From Novosphingobium sp. HII-3 (GTDB lineage Bacteria > Pseudomonadota > Alphaproteobacteria > Sphingomonadales > Sphingomonadaceae): 56,290 nucleotides of DNA. Both the position numbers and the translations under genes were made by a program. Positions 9,200 through 17,511 of this stretch are shown piece after piece; the stretch's first letter is position 1; each line of letters starts with the position of its first letter. The DNA lies in assembly GCF_002916655.1 (NCBI RefSeq), contig NZ_PPSM01000015.1:1-56290 (forward strand), in the 5' to 3' direction. The notes under the pieces were generated by a model that was given only the letters and a program-made list of their open reading frames with translations, was not told the DNA's origin and ran no database searches.

Positions 9200-10075
9200 C
9201 TACTTGCGGTCGACCACCTCCACGATGGCGGGGAAATATCGCTCTCCCAGCCCCTGATCGATCGCCGCCTGGTAATACTCGGCGGCCAATCTTGGCAGCC
9301 TTGGCTCAACCCCCATCTGCTCGGCCAGTTCGATGGTGTAGGAAAGATCCTTGAGGGTGTAGGCCATCGGGAAGGCCTTTTCAGGGAACACCCGGGGGGC
9401 CATGGCCTTGAGCCCGTGGTTGCGCAGAGCGAAACTGTCACCCGAACCGAGCGAGACGGCCTCCACTAACTTTTCGCGGGTCACCCCAGCCCGCTCGGCC
9501 ACCACGAACATTTCCGCCAAGGCCGCCACCTGTTCGAACAGCAGGGTGTTGTTGATGAGCTTGACCACCTGCCCGCAGCCGATGCCGCCGCAAAGCGTGA
9601 CGTCCGATCCCATGTAGCGCAGCAGCGGCTCGATGCGGGCGAAAACCGCCTCATCCGCGCCGACCATGATGGAAAGCGTACCTTCTACGGCTGCCTGCCG
9701 CGTCCGCGCCACCGGCGCGTCCGCAAAGACCATGCCGTGATCCGCCAGCAGAGAGGCCACGTCGCGGGCATCGGCAACGCTCGTCGTGGACAAGTCCACC
9801 ACGACCGTGCCTTTCGCGGCATGCGCAGCGATTTCTGCGGCGACGGCCCGAACCTGCTTTCCGCCTGGAAGGGAAAGGAAGATGACCTGCGCCGCCCGAG
9901 CCACATCTTCCACCGAAGCCGCGGCAACCGCTCCGACATCGGTTTGGGTCCGCAGAGCCTGTGCGTTCATGTCGAAGGCATGAAGCGGCTTCGGGTGCCT
10001 GCGCACCGCATTGGCGCACATCCCGCCCCCCATGACGCCCAGCCCGATAAAACCCAGGGTCGGTATGTCGCTCAT
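9200..10075 (-). CDS. 3-hydroxyisobutyrate-type (beta-hydroxyacid) dehydrogenase
   Basis: A 291-residue NAD(P)-dependent beta-hydroxyacid dehydrogenase related to hydroxyisobutyrate and tartronate semialdehyde dehydrogenases. The Rossmann motif GFIGLGVMGGGM is at the N-terminus and the catalytic Lys lies in GCGQVVKLINNTLL. The substrate motif reads DAPVARTRQ where many members have DAPVSGG, which hints at a different acid substrate. The ATG at 10075 has GGAAAGG six bases upstream; an ATG at 10090 is the alternative. It is the fourth gene of the operon, counting the frameshifted CoA-transferase as third, and would oxidise a 3-hydroxy acid formed after hydration. Confidence 0.9.
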   Translation of the reverse strand: MSDIPTLGFIGLGVMGGGMCANAVRRHPKPLHAFDMNAQALRTQTDVGAVAAASVEDVARAAQVIFLSLPGGKQVRAVAAEIAAHAAKGTVVVDLSTTSVADARDVASLLADHGMVFADAPVARTRQAAVEGTLSIMVGADEAVFARIEPLLRYMGSDVTLCGGIGCGQVVKLINNTLLFEQVAALAEMFVVAERAGVTREKLVEAVSLGSGDSFALRNHGLKAMAPRVFPEKAFPMAYTLKDLSYTIELAEQMGVEPRLPRLAAEYYQAAIDQGLGERYFPAIVEVVDRK

Positions 10076-10095
10076 GCCCATCCTTTCCACCGTGA

Positions 10096-11281
10096 TCAGT
10101 AGATCACCTGCTCGTCCTCAAGCCGGCGGCGTTCCTCCCGCCCGATCTGGAGGATTTCGCCAAAAACGTAGTCCTCATGCTCGCCAAGCGCCGGCGTTCC
10201 GCGAACGATACCGATCTCCTGGCCCTTGGACAGGCGCATCGGCACGCCGACCGCAGCCCGCACGGTGCCGTCGGGCTCGGAAACCGGCACGATCGCCCTG
10301 CGCTCGCGCAGATGGGAGTCAGCGGCCAGTTCCGGTGTGGTCCAGGACACGTGCGCGGCAATGCCGGATTTCTGCAAGGCTGCAGCGGCCTGTGTCGCAT
10401 CCTGCCGCAAGGCCCATTCGCTGATCAGCGCATCGACCGCTTCGGCATGGACGCGGCGGCCTTCTTCGCTGCGGAACCGCGGGTCATCAGGAACACCGGC
10501 CACACGCACGAACGCCTGCCATCGCGCGTCGTTCTCGATCGCAAGTGCCAGCCAGCGGTCCTCTCCTGCGGCCCGGTAAACGCCATGCGGCGACATGCGC
10601 GGATGCGCATTGCCCGAGCGCGCCGGCTGCCCGCCGGCCGCAGCCAGCAGGAGCTGGTCGCCGATCAGGGAGGCGGCAACCTCGCGTGCGGCAACGTCAA
10701 CGTGTGCGCCCCGGGCCGTCCGGCGGCGACGGTGAAGAGCCGCCATCAACGCGACAGCCGCGTTCATCCCGACGGTGTGATCCATCACGTGGCGCACCTC
10801 CACCGGGGGGGCCGTCCGCGTAGCCTGTCAGTTCACCCAGTCCGCCCCAGGCGCCGAAAAGAGGCGCATAACCCGCGAAGTGCGCATCCGGACCGCTCTG
10901 CCCGGAAGACGATATCGAGAGCAGAACGATGTCTTCGCGCACGCTTTTCAAGGCATCGTATCCCAACCCCAGCCTTGCCATTACACCCGGACGGAAGCTT
11001 TCCGCAGCAACGTCACTGGCTGCGACGAGGCGCCTGGCGAGTGCGACCCCCTCCGGCTTCTTGAGGTTCATACGGACCGACAGCTTGTTCGATGCCACTT
11101 GATCGAACGTCGCCGGCCCTTCTCTCCCATAGACCGGATGCGGCTTGCGAAATGCATCGGGACGCATGGCGCTTTCGACTTTGATGACTTCTGCGCCGAG
11201 TTGCGACAGCAGGTGCGTGCAGAAGGGACCTGCGTTGTGCACGGTAAAATCGGCGATGCGGATGCCTTCCAGCGGCTTCAC
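10096..11281 (-). pseudogene. CaiB/BaiF class III CoA-transferase with a one-base frameshift
   Basis: Two overlapping minus-strand frames together encode one family III CoA-transferase of about 395 residues. The N-terminal half (11281 down to about 10810) starts MKPLEGIRIADFTVHNAGPF and carries the typical LSQLGAEVIKVES segment. The C-terminal half (from about 10803 down to 10096) begins VEVRHVMDHTVGMNAA. The join falls in a run of seven G (10805-10811); removing one base would restore DGPPVEVRHVMDH. It is either a sequencing or assembly error or a real recent loss. The GTG start overlaps the TGA of the upstream CoA-transferase (GTGA), so the two are translationally coupled and may act as partners. 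Confidence 0.8.
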
Positions 11282-12450
11282 GACACCGCCTCCACGGCCT
11301 TTCCCGCGGGCAGTTCAGGGGGGGCGCCGCAAAGGCTGAGCGGCTCGTCATCGAAGTGGAAGGGCGACACAAGCACATCGAGCATTCCCGTCCCCTTGAC
11401 TGAGATCTTCTGAAAGAGCGCCCGGTGCCACTCCTGCTCTCCCGCGAGGATATCAGCCGGGCTCTTGTAGCGGGCCAGTGGCACGTTCAGCCGCTGCCCG
11501 GCCGTGACGATCTCATCGGCAGTCCGGAGGCTGGCCCATTCCCGGATGTGGCGATTGATTTCGGGGCCGCGTCTGCTGCGCTCGATGTTGTCGGCCAGTG
11601 CGGGGGCGAGCGCCCAATCCGGGCGGCCCAGCAGTTCGACAAGCCCCTCCCACTGCCGCTGCTCCAGCGTGAGCAGTTCCACGAAGCCATCTGCGCAGGG
11701 GATCACGCCGCCATATCGGAAACTGCGCTCCACCCGATGTTCGACCGAACCGTCGCCAAGGCGCTGGATCGCAAAGGCGCCGACCGCAAGCATGGCGTCC
11801 TGGCTGGAGACATCAACGGCTTGCCCGCCGACCTCCCCTCTCGCCCATAAGGCGGAAAGCGCGCCGAGAGCCGCAGCAACACCACCCTGCATCTCGCCGA
11901 AATACCCGCCGATCTTGAGGGGTGCCCGGTCAGGAAACATCTCCACCGCGAGCCCGTTGGGCAGCAGATTGCCCTCGCCGCCCGCGTGCTGGACGATGAG
12001 GTCTGTGCCCTTCCATTCAGCTTTCGGACCCTCGCTGCCGAACGGCAGGACAGAAACATGGATGAGATCCGGAAACCGGGCGGCGATGGCTTGTGGGTCG
12101 AGCCCCAACGCCTCTCGCCCGGCAACGGGAGTGTCGGCAACAAGGATGTCGGCCGCGCTCAACGTCTCCGCCAGCGAGGCCGCTCCCGCCGCTCGCCGGG
12201 GGTCGATCACCTTGCTTTCGAAGCCTGCGGCCAGATAGGCGAACAGAGCGCTGGTCTGCGTCAACTCCCCGCCTGAGGCAGGGAGGAAAGGAGGCTCGCG
12301 GCGAAGGGGGGAGCCGCCAGGCGGCTCCACCAGGACCACCTGCGCACCAAGCGTACACAGCATCCGGGCGGCATAGGCCGCCGCCACGCTGTTGGCGATG
12401 ACGACAACCCGCGTGCCGCTCAAAGGTGCGCCTTGCTCCTCCGCCGCCAT
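11278..12450 (-). CDS. CaiB/BaiF class III CoA-transferase
   Basis: A 390-residue formyl-CoA-transferase-like enzyme that moves CoA between carboxylic acids through an aspartyl-CoA anhydride. It has the family N-terminus (GTRVVVIANSVAAAYAARML, then LGAQVVLVEPPGGSPLRR) and the C-terminal segment after VPLARYKSPADIL. The usual catalytic Asp region seems to be VDVSSQDAMLAV. Its stop codon overlaps the start of a second CoA-transferase, and it starts 9 bases after the dehydratase gene, so expression is tightly coupled. The acid it activates is unknown; it probably feeds the two hotdog dehydratases of the same operon. Confidence 0.9.
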   Translation of the reverse strand: MAAEEQGAPLSGTRVVVIANSVAAAYAARMLCTLGAQVVLVEPPGGSPLRREPPFLPASGGELTQTSALFAYLAAGFESKVIDPRRAAGAASLAETLSAADILVADTPVAGREALGLDPQAIAARFPDLIHVSVLPFGSEGPKAEWKGTDLIVQHAGGEGNLLPNGLAVEMFPDRAPLKIGGYFGEMQGGVAAALGALSALWARGEVGGQAVDVSSQDAMLAVGAFAIQRLGDGSVEHRVERSFRYGGVIPCADGFVELLTLEQRQWEGLVELLGRPDWALAPALADNIERSRRGPEINRHIREWASLRTADEIVTAGQRLNVPLARYKSPADILAGEQEWHRALFQKISVKGTGMLDVLVSPFHFDDEPLSLCGAPPELPAGKAVEAVS

Positions 12451-12459
12451 GACGCCCTC

Positions 12460-13668
12460 TTACCGGACCACCGGAAGTTCGAGATCCAGCCCGGAACCGT
12501 CGACGAACACCTTCGTGTTCGGATCGAGCGAAGGAAGGACCACAGTGGCGAGGCCCGGCGTCGTCAACTCCCCGCGCTGGTTCTCCCCCTTGATCTCGAT
12601 ATCGACGAGCGCGTAGCCATCCTTGATGTACTTGCGCGTAACTGTTCCGCGAGCCCAAGTGCAATCGCCCATCGTGTTGAAGCGGCTCATTCGCGTCTTG
12701 ATGCGCTTGAGAAAACCGGCGTCCCCCATCCAGTTGCTGATGAGCGAGGCCATCCATGCCGAGCGCTGCGGTCCGTAATCGTACACGCCGGGCACGCCCA
12801 CCTCCTTGGCGGTGGATTCGCGATGGTGGCCGATGCCCGTGTATTCGATTCCGCCGCCAGCTTCCGGGTTCCGGAAGAAGTGGCCAGGGTGTTTCACGGC
12901 GTTCTTGAAGATGACACCGTGCGTGTGGCCGCGTCCGCATCCGACGAGGAAGCCCATCGTGTCCATGAGGCTCAAGGGCCCGCGCACGATCTCAGGGAGG
13001 GTCTCGCCTTCCTGCACTTCTTCCCAGTAGCGCACGTTGCCGCCGCGGATGTTCTTTTCCTCGTTCAGGATCGCGTGATCGATGTGCTCGAACTCTTCGG
13101 GAGTGTATTCGTGCGTCTTGATGTCGGCATACTTGCCGGCTTCCCGCGCAGCCTTGCGTTCATGGCGGGTGCAGGTGCCGAGGGCGCGCGCCACCAGTTC
13201 GCCACGCTGGTTGAAGTAGCTCGCTTCCACGTACTGCAGCACCAGAGTGCCGGAGAACTGGCTTTCCTTCACATCGACCCCGACGACCCGCTCGATCGCA
13301 TTGATGCGATCACCAGGCCGGACATGACGGAACATTTCCCAATCGTTCCCGGCGTAGAAGCCGTGGACGCCGGGCAGCCCCCAGCGCGTCCTACCGACCC
13401 AGCCAAAAGCCATTGGGAAATTCGGGTGGGCCAGCATGGAGCCGTGCCGGGTCAGACGGCCATGCTCCAAATCGCGGTAGAGCGGATTGAGGTCACCGAT
13501 CCCGTTGCAGAAGTTCCGGATCGTATCTTCGGTCGCATCCTGCAGATAGGGACCTTCCGGCCGCAGCTGCATGCCGATCATGTTTTCGGCGGCCTTGATG
13601 GCGTCCGCTGTAATCTTCCCTTCCGCCGGTGCTGCCCCGACCTCCTTTTCCTTCACGTCCACTGCCAT
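12460..13668 (-). CDS. MaoC-family acyl-CoA dehydratase (double hotdog)
   Basis: A 402-residue protein with two MaoC-like hotdog halves. The N-terminal half contains FCNGIGDLNPLYRDLEHGR, which resembles the R-specific enoyl-CoA hydratase motif with its Asp and following pocket, and the second half carries GHTHGVIFKN and GCGRGH-type loops. It should catalyse reversible hydration of an enoyl-CoA or a similar thioester in the cytosol. It is the first gene of the seven-gene operon; a palindromic operator lies about 50 bases upstream of its ATG (13718-13729), so it marks the regulated promoter. Confidence 0.85.
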   Translation of the reverse strand: MAVDVKEKEVGAAPAEGKITADAIKAAENMIGMQLRPEGPYLQDATEDTIRNFCNGIGDLNPLYRDLEHGRLTRHGSMLAHPNFPMAFGWVGRTRWGLPGVHGFYAGNDWEMFRHVRPGDRINAIERVVGVDVKESQFSGTLVLQYVEASYFNQRGELVARALGTCTRHERKAAREAGKYADIKTHEYTPEEFEHIDHAILNEEKNIRGGNVRYWEEVQEGETLPEIVRGPLSLMDTMGFLVGCGRGHTHGVIFKNAVKHPGHFFRNPEAGGGIEYTGIGHHRESTAKEVGVPGVYDYGPQRSAWMASLISNWMGDAGFLKRIKTRMSRFNTMGDCTWARGTVTRKYIKDGYALVDIEIKGENQRGELTTPGLATVVLPSLDPNTKVFVDGSGLDLELPVVR

Positions 13669-13712
13669 TGCTGATCTCCGTTCGGCGCGATCAATCCATG
13701 ATTGCCGCTGAT

Positions 13713-13729
13713 GATGGATAATGCATTAT
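13713..13729 (-). promoter_or_regulatory. Probable GntR operator in front of the dehydratase operon
   Basis: The 17-base block GATGGATAATGCATTAT contains the perfect palindrome ATAATGCATTAT (13718-13729). The identical 17-mer recurs inverted in front of the other promoter of this locus (15777-15793). Its position 45-55 bases before the ATG at 13668 fits a repressor site overlapping the promoter. The GntR protein encoded at 13865-14512 is the obvious ligand. Confidence 0.7.
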
Positions 13730-13864
13730 TTTGCCCAACTGCCAGTGTCCATTGCGCCCGGCCGTAGATCGGCCGGTATCGCCAAGGCGTTACAGCGCAG
13801 GAGAAGCGGGCACGGACTGGCACCCTCTCCTGAGAGGCTGAAGAATAGCAGTGCTGAAGGTGCC

Positions 13865-14512
13865 TTAGGTTGCGGTGCCGGCTACGGAATTGCGCAGTTC
13901 GCGAAAGCCCGCTTCGATGTGCTCCCGCGTGGCCAGCATCGCCGCAGCTGCATCACCCGCGATCAGGGCGGCCAGCATCTCGTCATGCTCGTCCGCCGCC
14001 CGGCTGACCCGGCCCTGCAACCGATTGATGAGGTCGAATGGATAGCGCGCCCAGAGAATCTGAACGAAATGCAGCGTCTGCGGCATTCGCGCAATTTCGA
14101 ACATGCGGTGGTGAAAGCGGTAGTTTGCAGCCCGCGCGCCCTCGTTGTCACCGGCATGGAAGGCGCTGGCGAATTCGGCGGCCATCGTGCGCAACTCACC
14201 GATATCGGCAGCCGTCACCTTCTCGACCGCCGCCCGTACGAGCTGCGTCTCCAGGAGAATGCGCAGGGACAGCACCTCGCTGGATGCCTCTAGGTCGAAA
14301 GGCGCAACGGTCGCGCCGCGGAAACTGTCTCCAAGCACGTAGCCTTCGGCTGCAAGGAGCTTCAGCGCCTCCCGTACAGGAGTGATGCTCGTATTCAGCA
14401 GCGTCGCGATTTCCTGCTGCTTCAGGCGAGAGCCCCGCGCGATCCGCCCGGAAATGATGCCTTCGCGCAGAAAATCGGCGACTTGCTCTTCTTTCGTGCG
14501 GTACTGCATCAT
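13865..14512 (-). CDS. GntR-family (FadR/FCD subgroup) transcriptional regulator
   Basis: A 215-residue regulator. It has an N-terminal winged helix (about 8-72, with RGSRLKQQEIATLLNTSITPVREALKLL) and a C-terminal all-helical FCD ligand-binding domain (about 90-210). The metal or ligand positions appear in FHHRMFEIA, DEHDEMLAAL and TREHIEAGF. FCD regulators commonly repress organic-acid catabolism and release DNA when the acid or its CoA ester binds. The gene lies 9 bases downstream of a CoA-transferase gene and upstream of the seven-gene operon. It probably controls both promoters through the shared palindrome and thereby itself. Confidence 0.92.
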   Translation of the reverse strand: MMQYRTKEEQVADFLREGIISGRIARGSRLKQQEIATLLNTSITPVREALKLLAAEGYVLGDSFRGATVAPFDLEASSEVLSLRILLETQLVRAAVEKVTAADIGELRTMAAEFASAFHAGDNEGARAANYRFHHRMFEIARMPQTLHFVQILWARYPFDLINRLQGRVSRAADEHDEMLAALIAGDAAAAMLATREHIEAGFRELRNSVAGTAT

Positions 14513-14521
14513 GCCGGCTTG

Positions 14522-15760
14522 CTACCCTTTTTCGCCTGCACCCTTCCGAACGGGCGCCCATGCGAAGTCGCCCGGTTGATAGGCGCGGGCAGCGCCCGAT
14601 GACAACAGTTCGTCCACGCCGGCAGCATCGTAGCCGAGTTCCCGCAGCAATCGGGTGGTATCCTGACCCACCTCGGGCGGGGGACGATTGGCAGCAACGC
14701 AGCGGGCGCCGGGAAATTCCGGCACCTCGAAGTGAAGGCCGCGGAAGCTGAGTTCTCGCAGCTTGCCCGGCTGCCTCGCCTGCGGCCTTTCCAGAACCCG
14801 CTCCAGCGGCATGACCTCATGAAAGCCTATGCCCGCATCCTCCAGCCGCCTTTCCAGCTCCGCGAAACCGAAGCCGGACACCGCCAGCGCGACGGCGTCT
14901 TCTATCTGTTCCCGCGCCTTCTTCCGGTCTCTCAGCCGCGCAAAAGCGGGGTCGCCCTGCTCCGCCATGTCAAGCGCCTGCGTCAGCCGCGCCCAGTGCG
15001 CGTCTGTCAGGACCAGCAAGTAAACCCAGCGCTGATCCGCGGTGACGTAGGCGCCGTAGCCGGGCATCGAGAACTCACCGCCGCCTTCCTTTTCCAAACG
15101 CCCAAGCAGCTGCGTCTTGAGCTGCATCCCGGCGAGATCGCGAGCGGCAAGGTGAAGCCCCGTCTCGTAAAGACCGATCTCGATCGTCCGCGCCTCCGCA
15201 CTGGCAGCGGGATCCAGCATCGCCGCCAGAACCCGAATGACGGCATAGGTTCCTGCGAACTGGTCATGATAGGAAGGGCCAAAGCGCGTGGGCCGCCCAT
15301 CCACGCGATGATCGTCCATCGCCCCCGTCGCGGCTTCGGCGATCGGGTTCGTCATCAAACCGTCGGCCAGCGGGCCACGCGTATAGCCTCTGATGTGCAC
15401 GTGCACGATCCCGGGGTTCACCGCCATGCAGTCCTGAGCGGTCAAGCCCAGCTTCCGCGCGGCGGACGGCGCAAGATTATGGATCACGACGTCGGCCGTG
15501 GCAGCCAGCCTCCGGAAGACGTCCTTGCCGGCTTCAGTCGTCAGGTCGAGGCACAGCGCCTGCTTGGAGTGGCTGTAGGCGACGATCGTTCCGGACGGTC
15601 CGCCGCGCACGAGCGAACGCGTGGTGTCCCCGCCCGGCGGCTCGATCTTGATAACCTCCGCACCAAGCTGCGAAAGGATGTGAGTTGCGAACGGCGCCGC
15701 AATCATCGTGCCGAGTTCCAGCACCCGCTTACCTGCGAGGGGAAGAAAGGGTTCGTCCAT
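14522..15760 (-). CDS. CaiB/BaiF class III CoA-transferase (third copy)
   Basis: A 412-residue family III CoA-transferase with a clear N-terminus (GKRVLELGTMIAAPFATHIL, LGAEVIKIEPPGGD) and the catalytic-Asp-containing region around GAMDDHRVDGRP. It is closer to the usual family consensus than the two copies at 10-12 kb. It is the first gene of a short operon with the GntR regulator and is preceded by the palindromic operator at 15777-15788, only 16 bases upstream of the ATG. Together with the operon at 5.8-13.7 kb it forms one regulon; this enzyme may perform the initial activation of the substrate acid. Confidence 0.92.
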   Translation of the reverse strand: MDEPFLPLAGKRVLELGTMIAAPFATHILSQLGAEVIKIEPPGGDTTRSLVRGGPSGTIVAYSHSKQALCLDLTTEAGKDVFRRLAATADVVIHNLAPSAARKLGLTAQDCMAVNPGIVHVHIRGYTRGPLADGLMTNPIAEAATGAMDDHRVDGRPTRFGPSYHDQFAGTYAVIRVLAAMLDPAASAEARTIEIGLYETGLHLAARDLAGMQLKTQLLGRLEKEGGGEFSMPGYGAYVTADQRWVYLLVLTDAHWARLTQALDMAEQGDPAFARLRDRKKAREQIEDAVALAVSGFGFAELERRLEDAGIGFHEVMPLERVLERPQARQPGKLRELSFRGLHFEVPEFPGARCVAANRPPPEVGQDTTRLLRELGYDAAGVDELLSSGAARAYQPGDFAWAPVRKGAGEKG

Positions 15761-15776
15761 AAGCTGTCACTGACAG

Positions 15777-15793
15777 ATAATGCATTATCCATC
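15777..15793 (-). promoter_or_regulatory. Probable GntR operator in front of the CoA-transferase/regulator operon
   Basis: Read on the minus strand this is the same 17-mer GATGGATAATGCATTAT found at 13713-13729. The palindrome here extends one base each side (GATAATGCATTATC, 15776-15789). It ends 16 bases before the ATG at 15760, a place where a bound repressor would block transcription or initiation. Confidence 0.7.
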
Positions 15794-15883
15794 AAGGAAC
15801 GGCGGATCGCCCGGCTGATATGAGGGCACTGTGAGGCGACCCGACAGCGGCTCCTGCCAACGATCGCGCGGGGCGGATCGTCG

Positions 15884-16273
15884 TCAAGACGCGGGTGCTT
15901 TCAGGTAAGCAAGAAGCGCCGCACGGTCCTCTGCCTTCGCCAGCCCCCGGAATGTGAGACACATGCCGGGATCGGTCGACTGCGGCGCTGCAAGGAAGGC
16001 GTCGATCCTGGCTTCGTCCCAAATGAAATCCCCTTTGCGCAGTCGTTCGGAATACGTGAAGTTCGTCACCGCTCCCGCCTTGCGGCCGACGATGCCTTCG
16101 AGATGCGGTCCGGTGGAAGGCCGGTCAGCGGCTCGTGTGGAATGGCAGGCGGCACAGCGGATGAACTGGGCCTGGCCCTTCTGCTGGCTCGCCTCGCTCG
16201 CCACCGGCACCCCCAGTCCGAGGATGACCACCGATCCAACGAGGGAGAGTGTCGCCATCATGTAAATTTGCAT
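15884..16273 (-). CDS. Small class I cytochrome c, exported
   Basis: A 129-residue monoheme cytochrome c with an N-terminal signal or anchor helix (about 5-27) and the heme-binding CAACH at residues 40-44, so it works in the periplasm as an electron carrier. Flanking features fit class I (GPHLEGIVGRKAG after the heme site, a C-terminal helix AEDRAALLAYL). The loop that normally supplies the distal Met (PGTKM-type) reads DPGMCLTFRGL, so the canonical Met position holds Leu and a Met sits two residues earlier with a Cys between. Either the loop is shifted or the axial ligand is unusual. It is a single gene with no obvious redox partner next to it. Confidence 0.85.
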   Translation of the reverse strand: MQIYMMATLSLVGSVVILGLGVPVASEASQQKGQAQFIRCAACHSTRAADRPSTGPHLEGIVGRKAGAVTNFTYSERLRKGDFIWDEARIDAFLAAPQSTDPGMCLTFRGLAKAEDRAALLAYLKAPAS

Positions 16274-16391
16274 CGTTCCACGCTTTTCCCGCGATCAACC
16301 AAAGAGCTCCGGCGTTATTAGATCTTCCCAGCCTCGGTGGAAAAACGCATTTCCTGCCCTTGCTGATCGGATCGGCGGATGACGCGACTTT

Positions 16392-17384
16392 TCAGGAAGC
16401 GCTTGCCTGCCGGTTGCCGTCAACCTCGGCAGCAACGGTATCGGCGGCATAGGCACCGCGTTCACCCATAGGAAGTTCGGGACCTGTGGTCGTGTCACGC
16501 GCGGTCTGGCGTTCGATTTCGCAGTTCAGCTCTGCGCCCAACAGGAGCGTGTAGGCGGACAGGTAGAGCCAGGTCAGCAGCACCATCGCCGCACCGAGCG
16601 ATCCATAGGTGGCGTCATAATTTCCGAAGTTGGCAACGTAGAGGCCAAAGCCGAACGTGATGAGGATCCAGGACAGCGAGGCGAAGATCGATCCCGGTGT
16701 CAGCCACTTCCATTTGGCGTGCGCGCGATCAGGACCATAGCGATAGACCCCAGCCGCCATGCCGCTGCCGACAATCCCGACGACGAGATAGGACGCCAGC
16801 TTGGCCAGCCCTGTCAGGAACGGCGGAGCAGCCGGGAACATGGCCTCGACCGCCGCCATGGCTGCGATTGCGATCATCGCGAGTATGGCCACAAGGACGC
16901 TGCCGACGGCGATTGAAAAGGCAAGGAGGTTGACGCGGATGAAGCTGCGCGTCTCCTCCTCGTCGTACGCGATGTTCAGCGCGGTGATGAGTGCGGACGC
17001 GCCTTTCATCACGCCGTAAAGGGCAATGCCGAGCGCGATGATTAGCCCGAAACCCTTTTTTCCGTCTGACGTGCTCACAACGTTGGCGAGTTGCTCACCG
17101 ATCAGCCTGGCAGCATCCTCGGGCATCATCGCAGTCAGGGATCCGATGTTGGAAGCCACAGTCTCCGGTGTAGCGACGAGCCCGTAGGTCATGACCAGTG
17201 CGCCAAGCGCGGGCACCATCGCCAGAATCGCACAGAACGCCACGCCCGATGCGATCAGGCCGAGGTTGTCGTTTCCGGCTTCCCGCCAACTGCGCAAGAG
17301 GATCTGCTTCCATCCCACTGCCGGTATGGCCACAGGCGTTGCGGCCCGGGCACCCGAAGCGTCGGCATTCTGCATGGTCGGCAT
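16392..17384 (-). CDS. YihY/BrkB-family inner-membrane protein
   Basis: A 330-residue polytopic protein of the YihY/virulence factor BrkB family (once mislabelled ribonuclease BN). About six hydrophobic helices are visible, beginning with LIASGVAFCAILAMVPALGALV and ending with AAMVLLTWLYLSAYTLLLGAEL, the most conserved family segment. The ATG at 17384 is chosen because AGGGAGC lies about 7 bases upstream; the frame is open to 17645 without family character. The biochemical function of the family is not established. It is a single transcription unit. Confidence 0.9.
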   Translation of the reverse strand: MPTMQNADASGARAATPVAIPAVGWKQILLRSWREAGNDNLGLIASGVAFCAILAMVPALGALVMTYGLVATPETVASNIGSLTAMMPEDAARLIGEQLANVVSTSDGKKGFGLIIALGIALYGVMKGASALITALNIAYDEEETRSFIRVNLLAFSIAVGSVLVAILAMIAIAAMAAVEAMFPAAPPFLTGLAKLASYLVVGIVGSGMAAGVYRYGPDRAHAKWKWLTPGSIFASLSWILITFGFGLYVANFGNYDATYGSLGAAMVLLTWLYLSAYTLLLGAELNCEIERQTARDTTTGPELPMGERGAYAADTVAAEVDGNRQASAS

Positions 17385-17511
17385 CAATAAGCTCCCTGTC
17401 TTGAAAGCCCAACAAGTCAGCCGAAGATGCGTTCCTTCCGGAAATATGACCGACGGGAACAGCGGCCGTGACGCTGCACCTTCAAGCGTTCCCCCAGCAC
17501 GCGCTGGGCAA

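Noticed and set aside
12433..13674. Plus-strand frame of 413 codons
   Set aside because: Antisense to the MaoC dehydratase gene, with composition typical of high-GC shadow frames.
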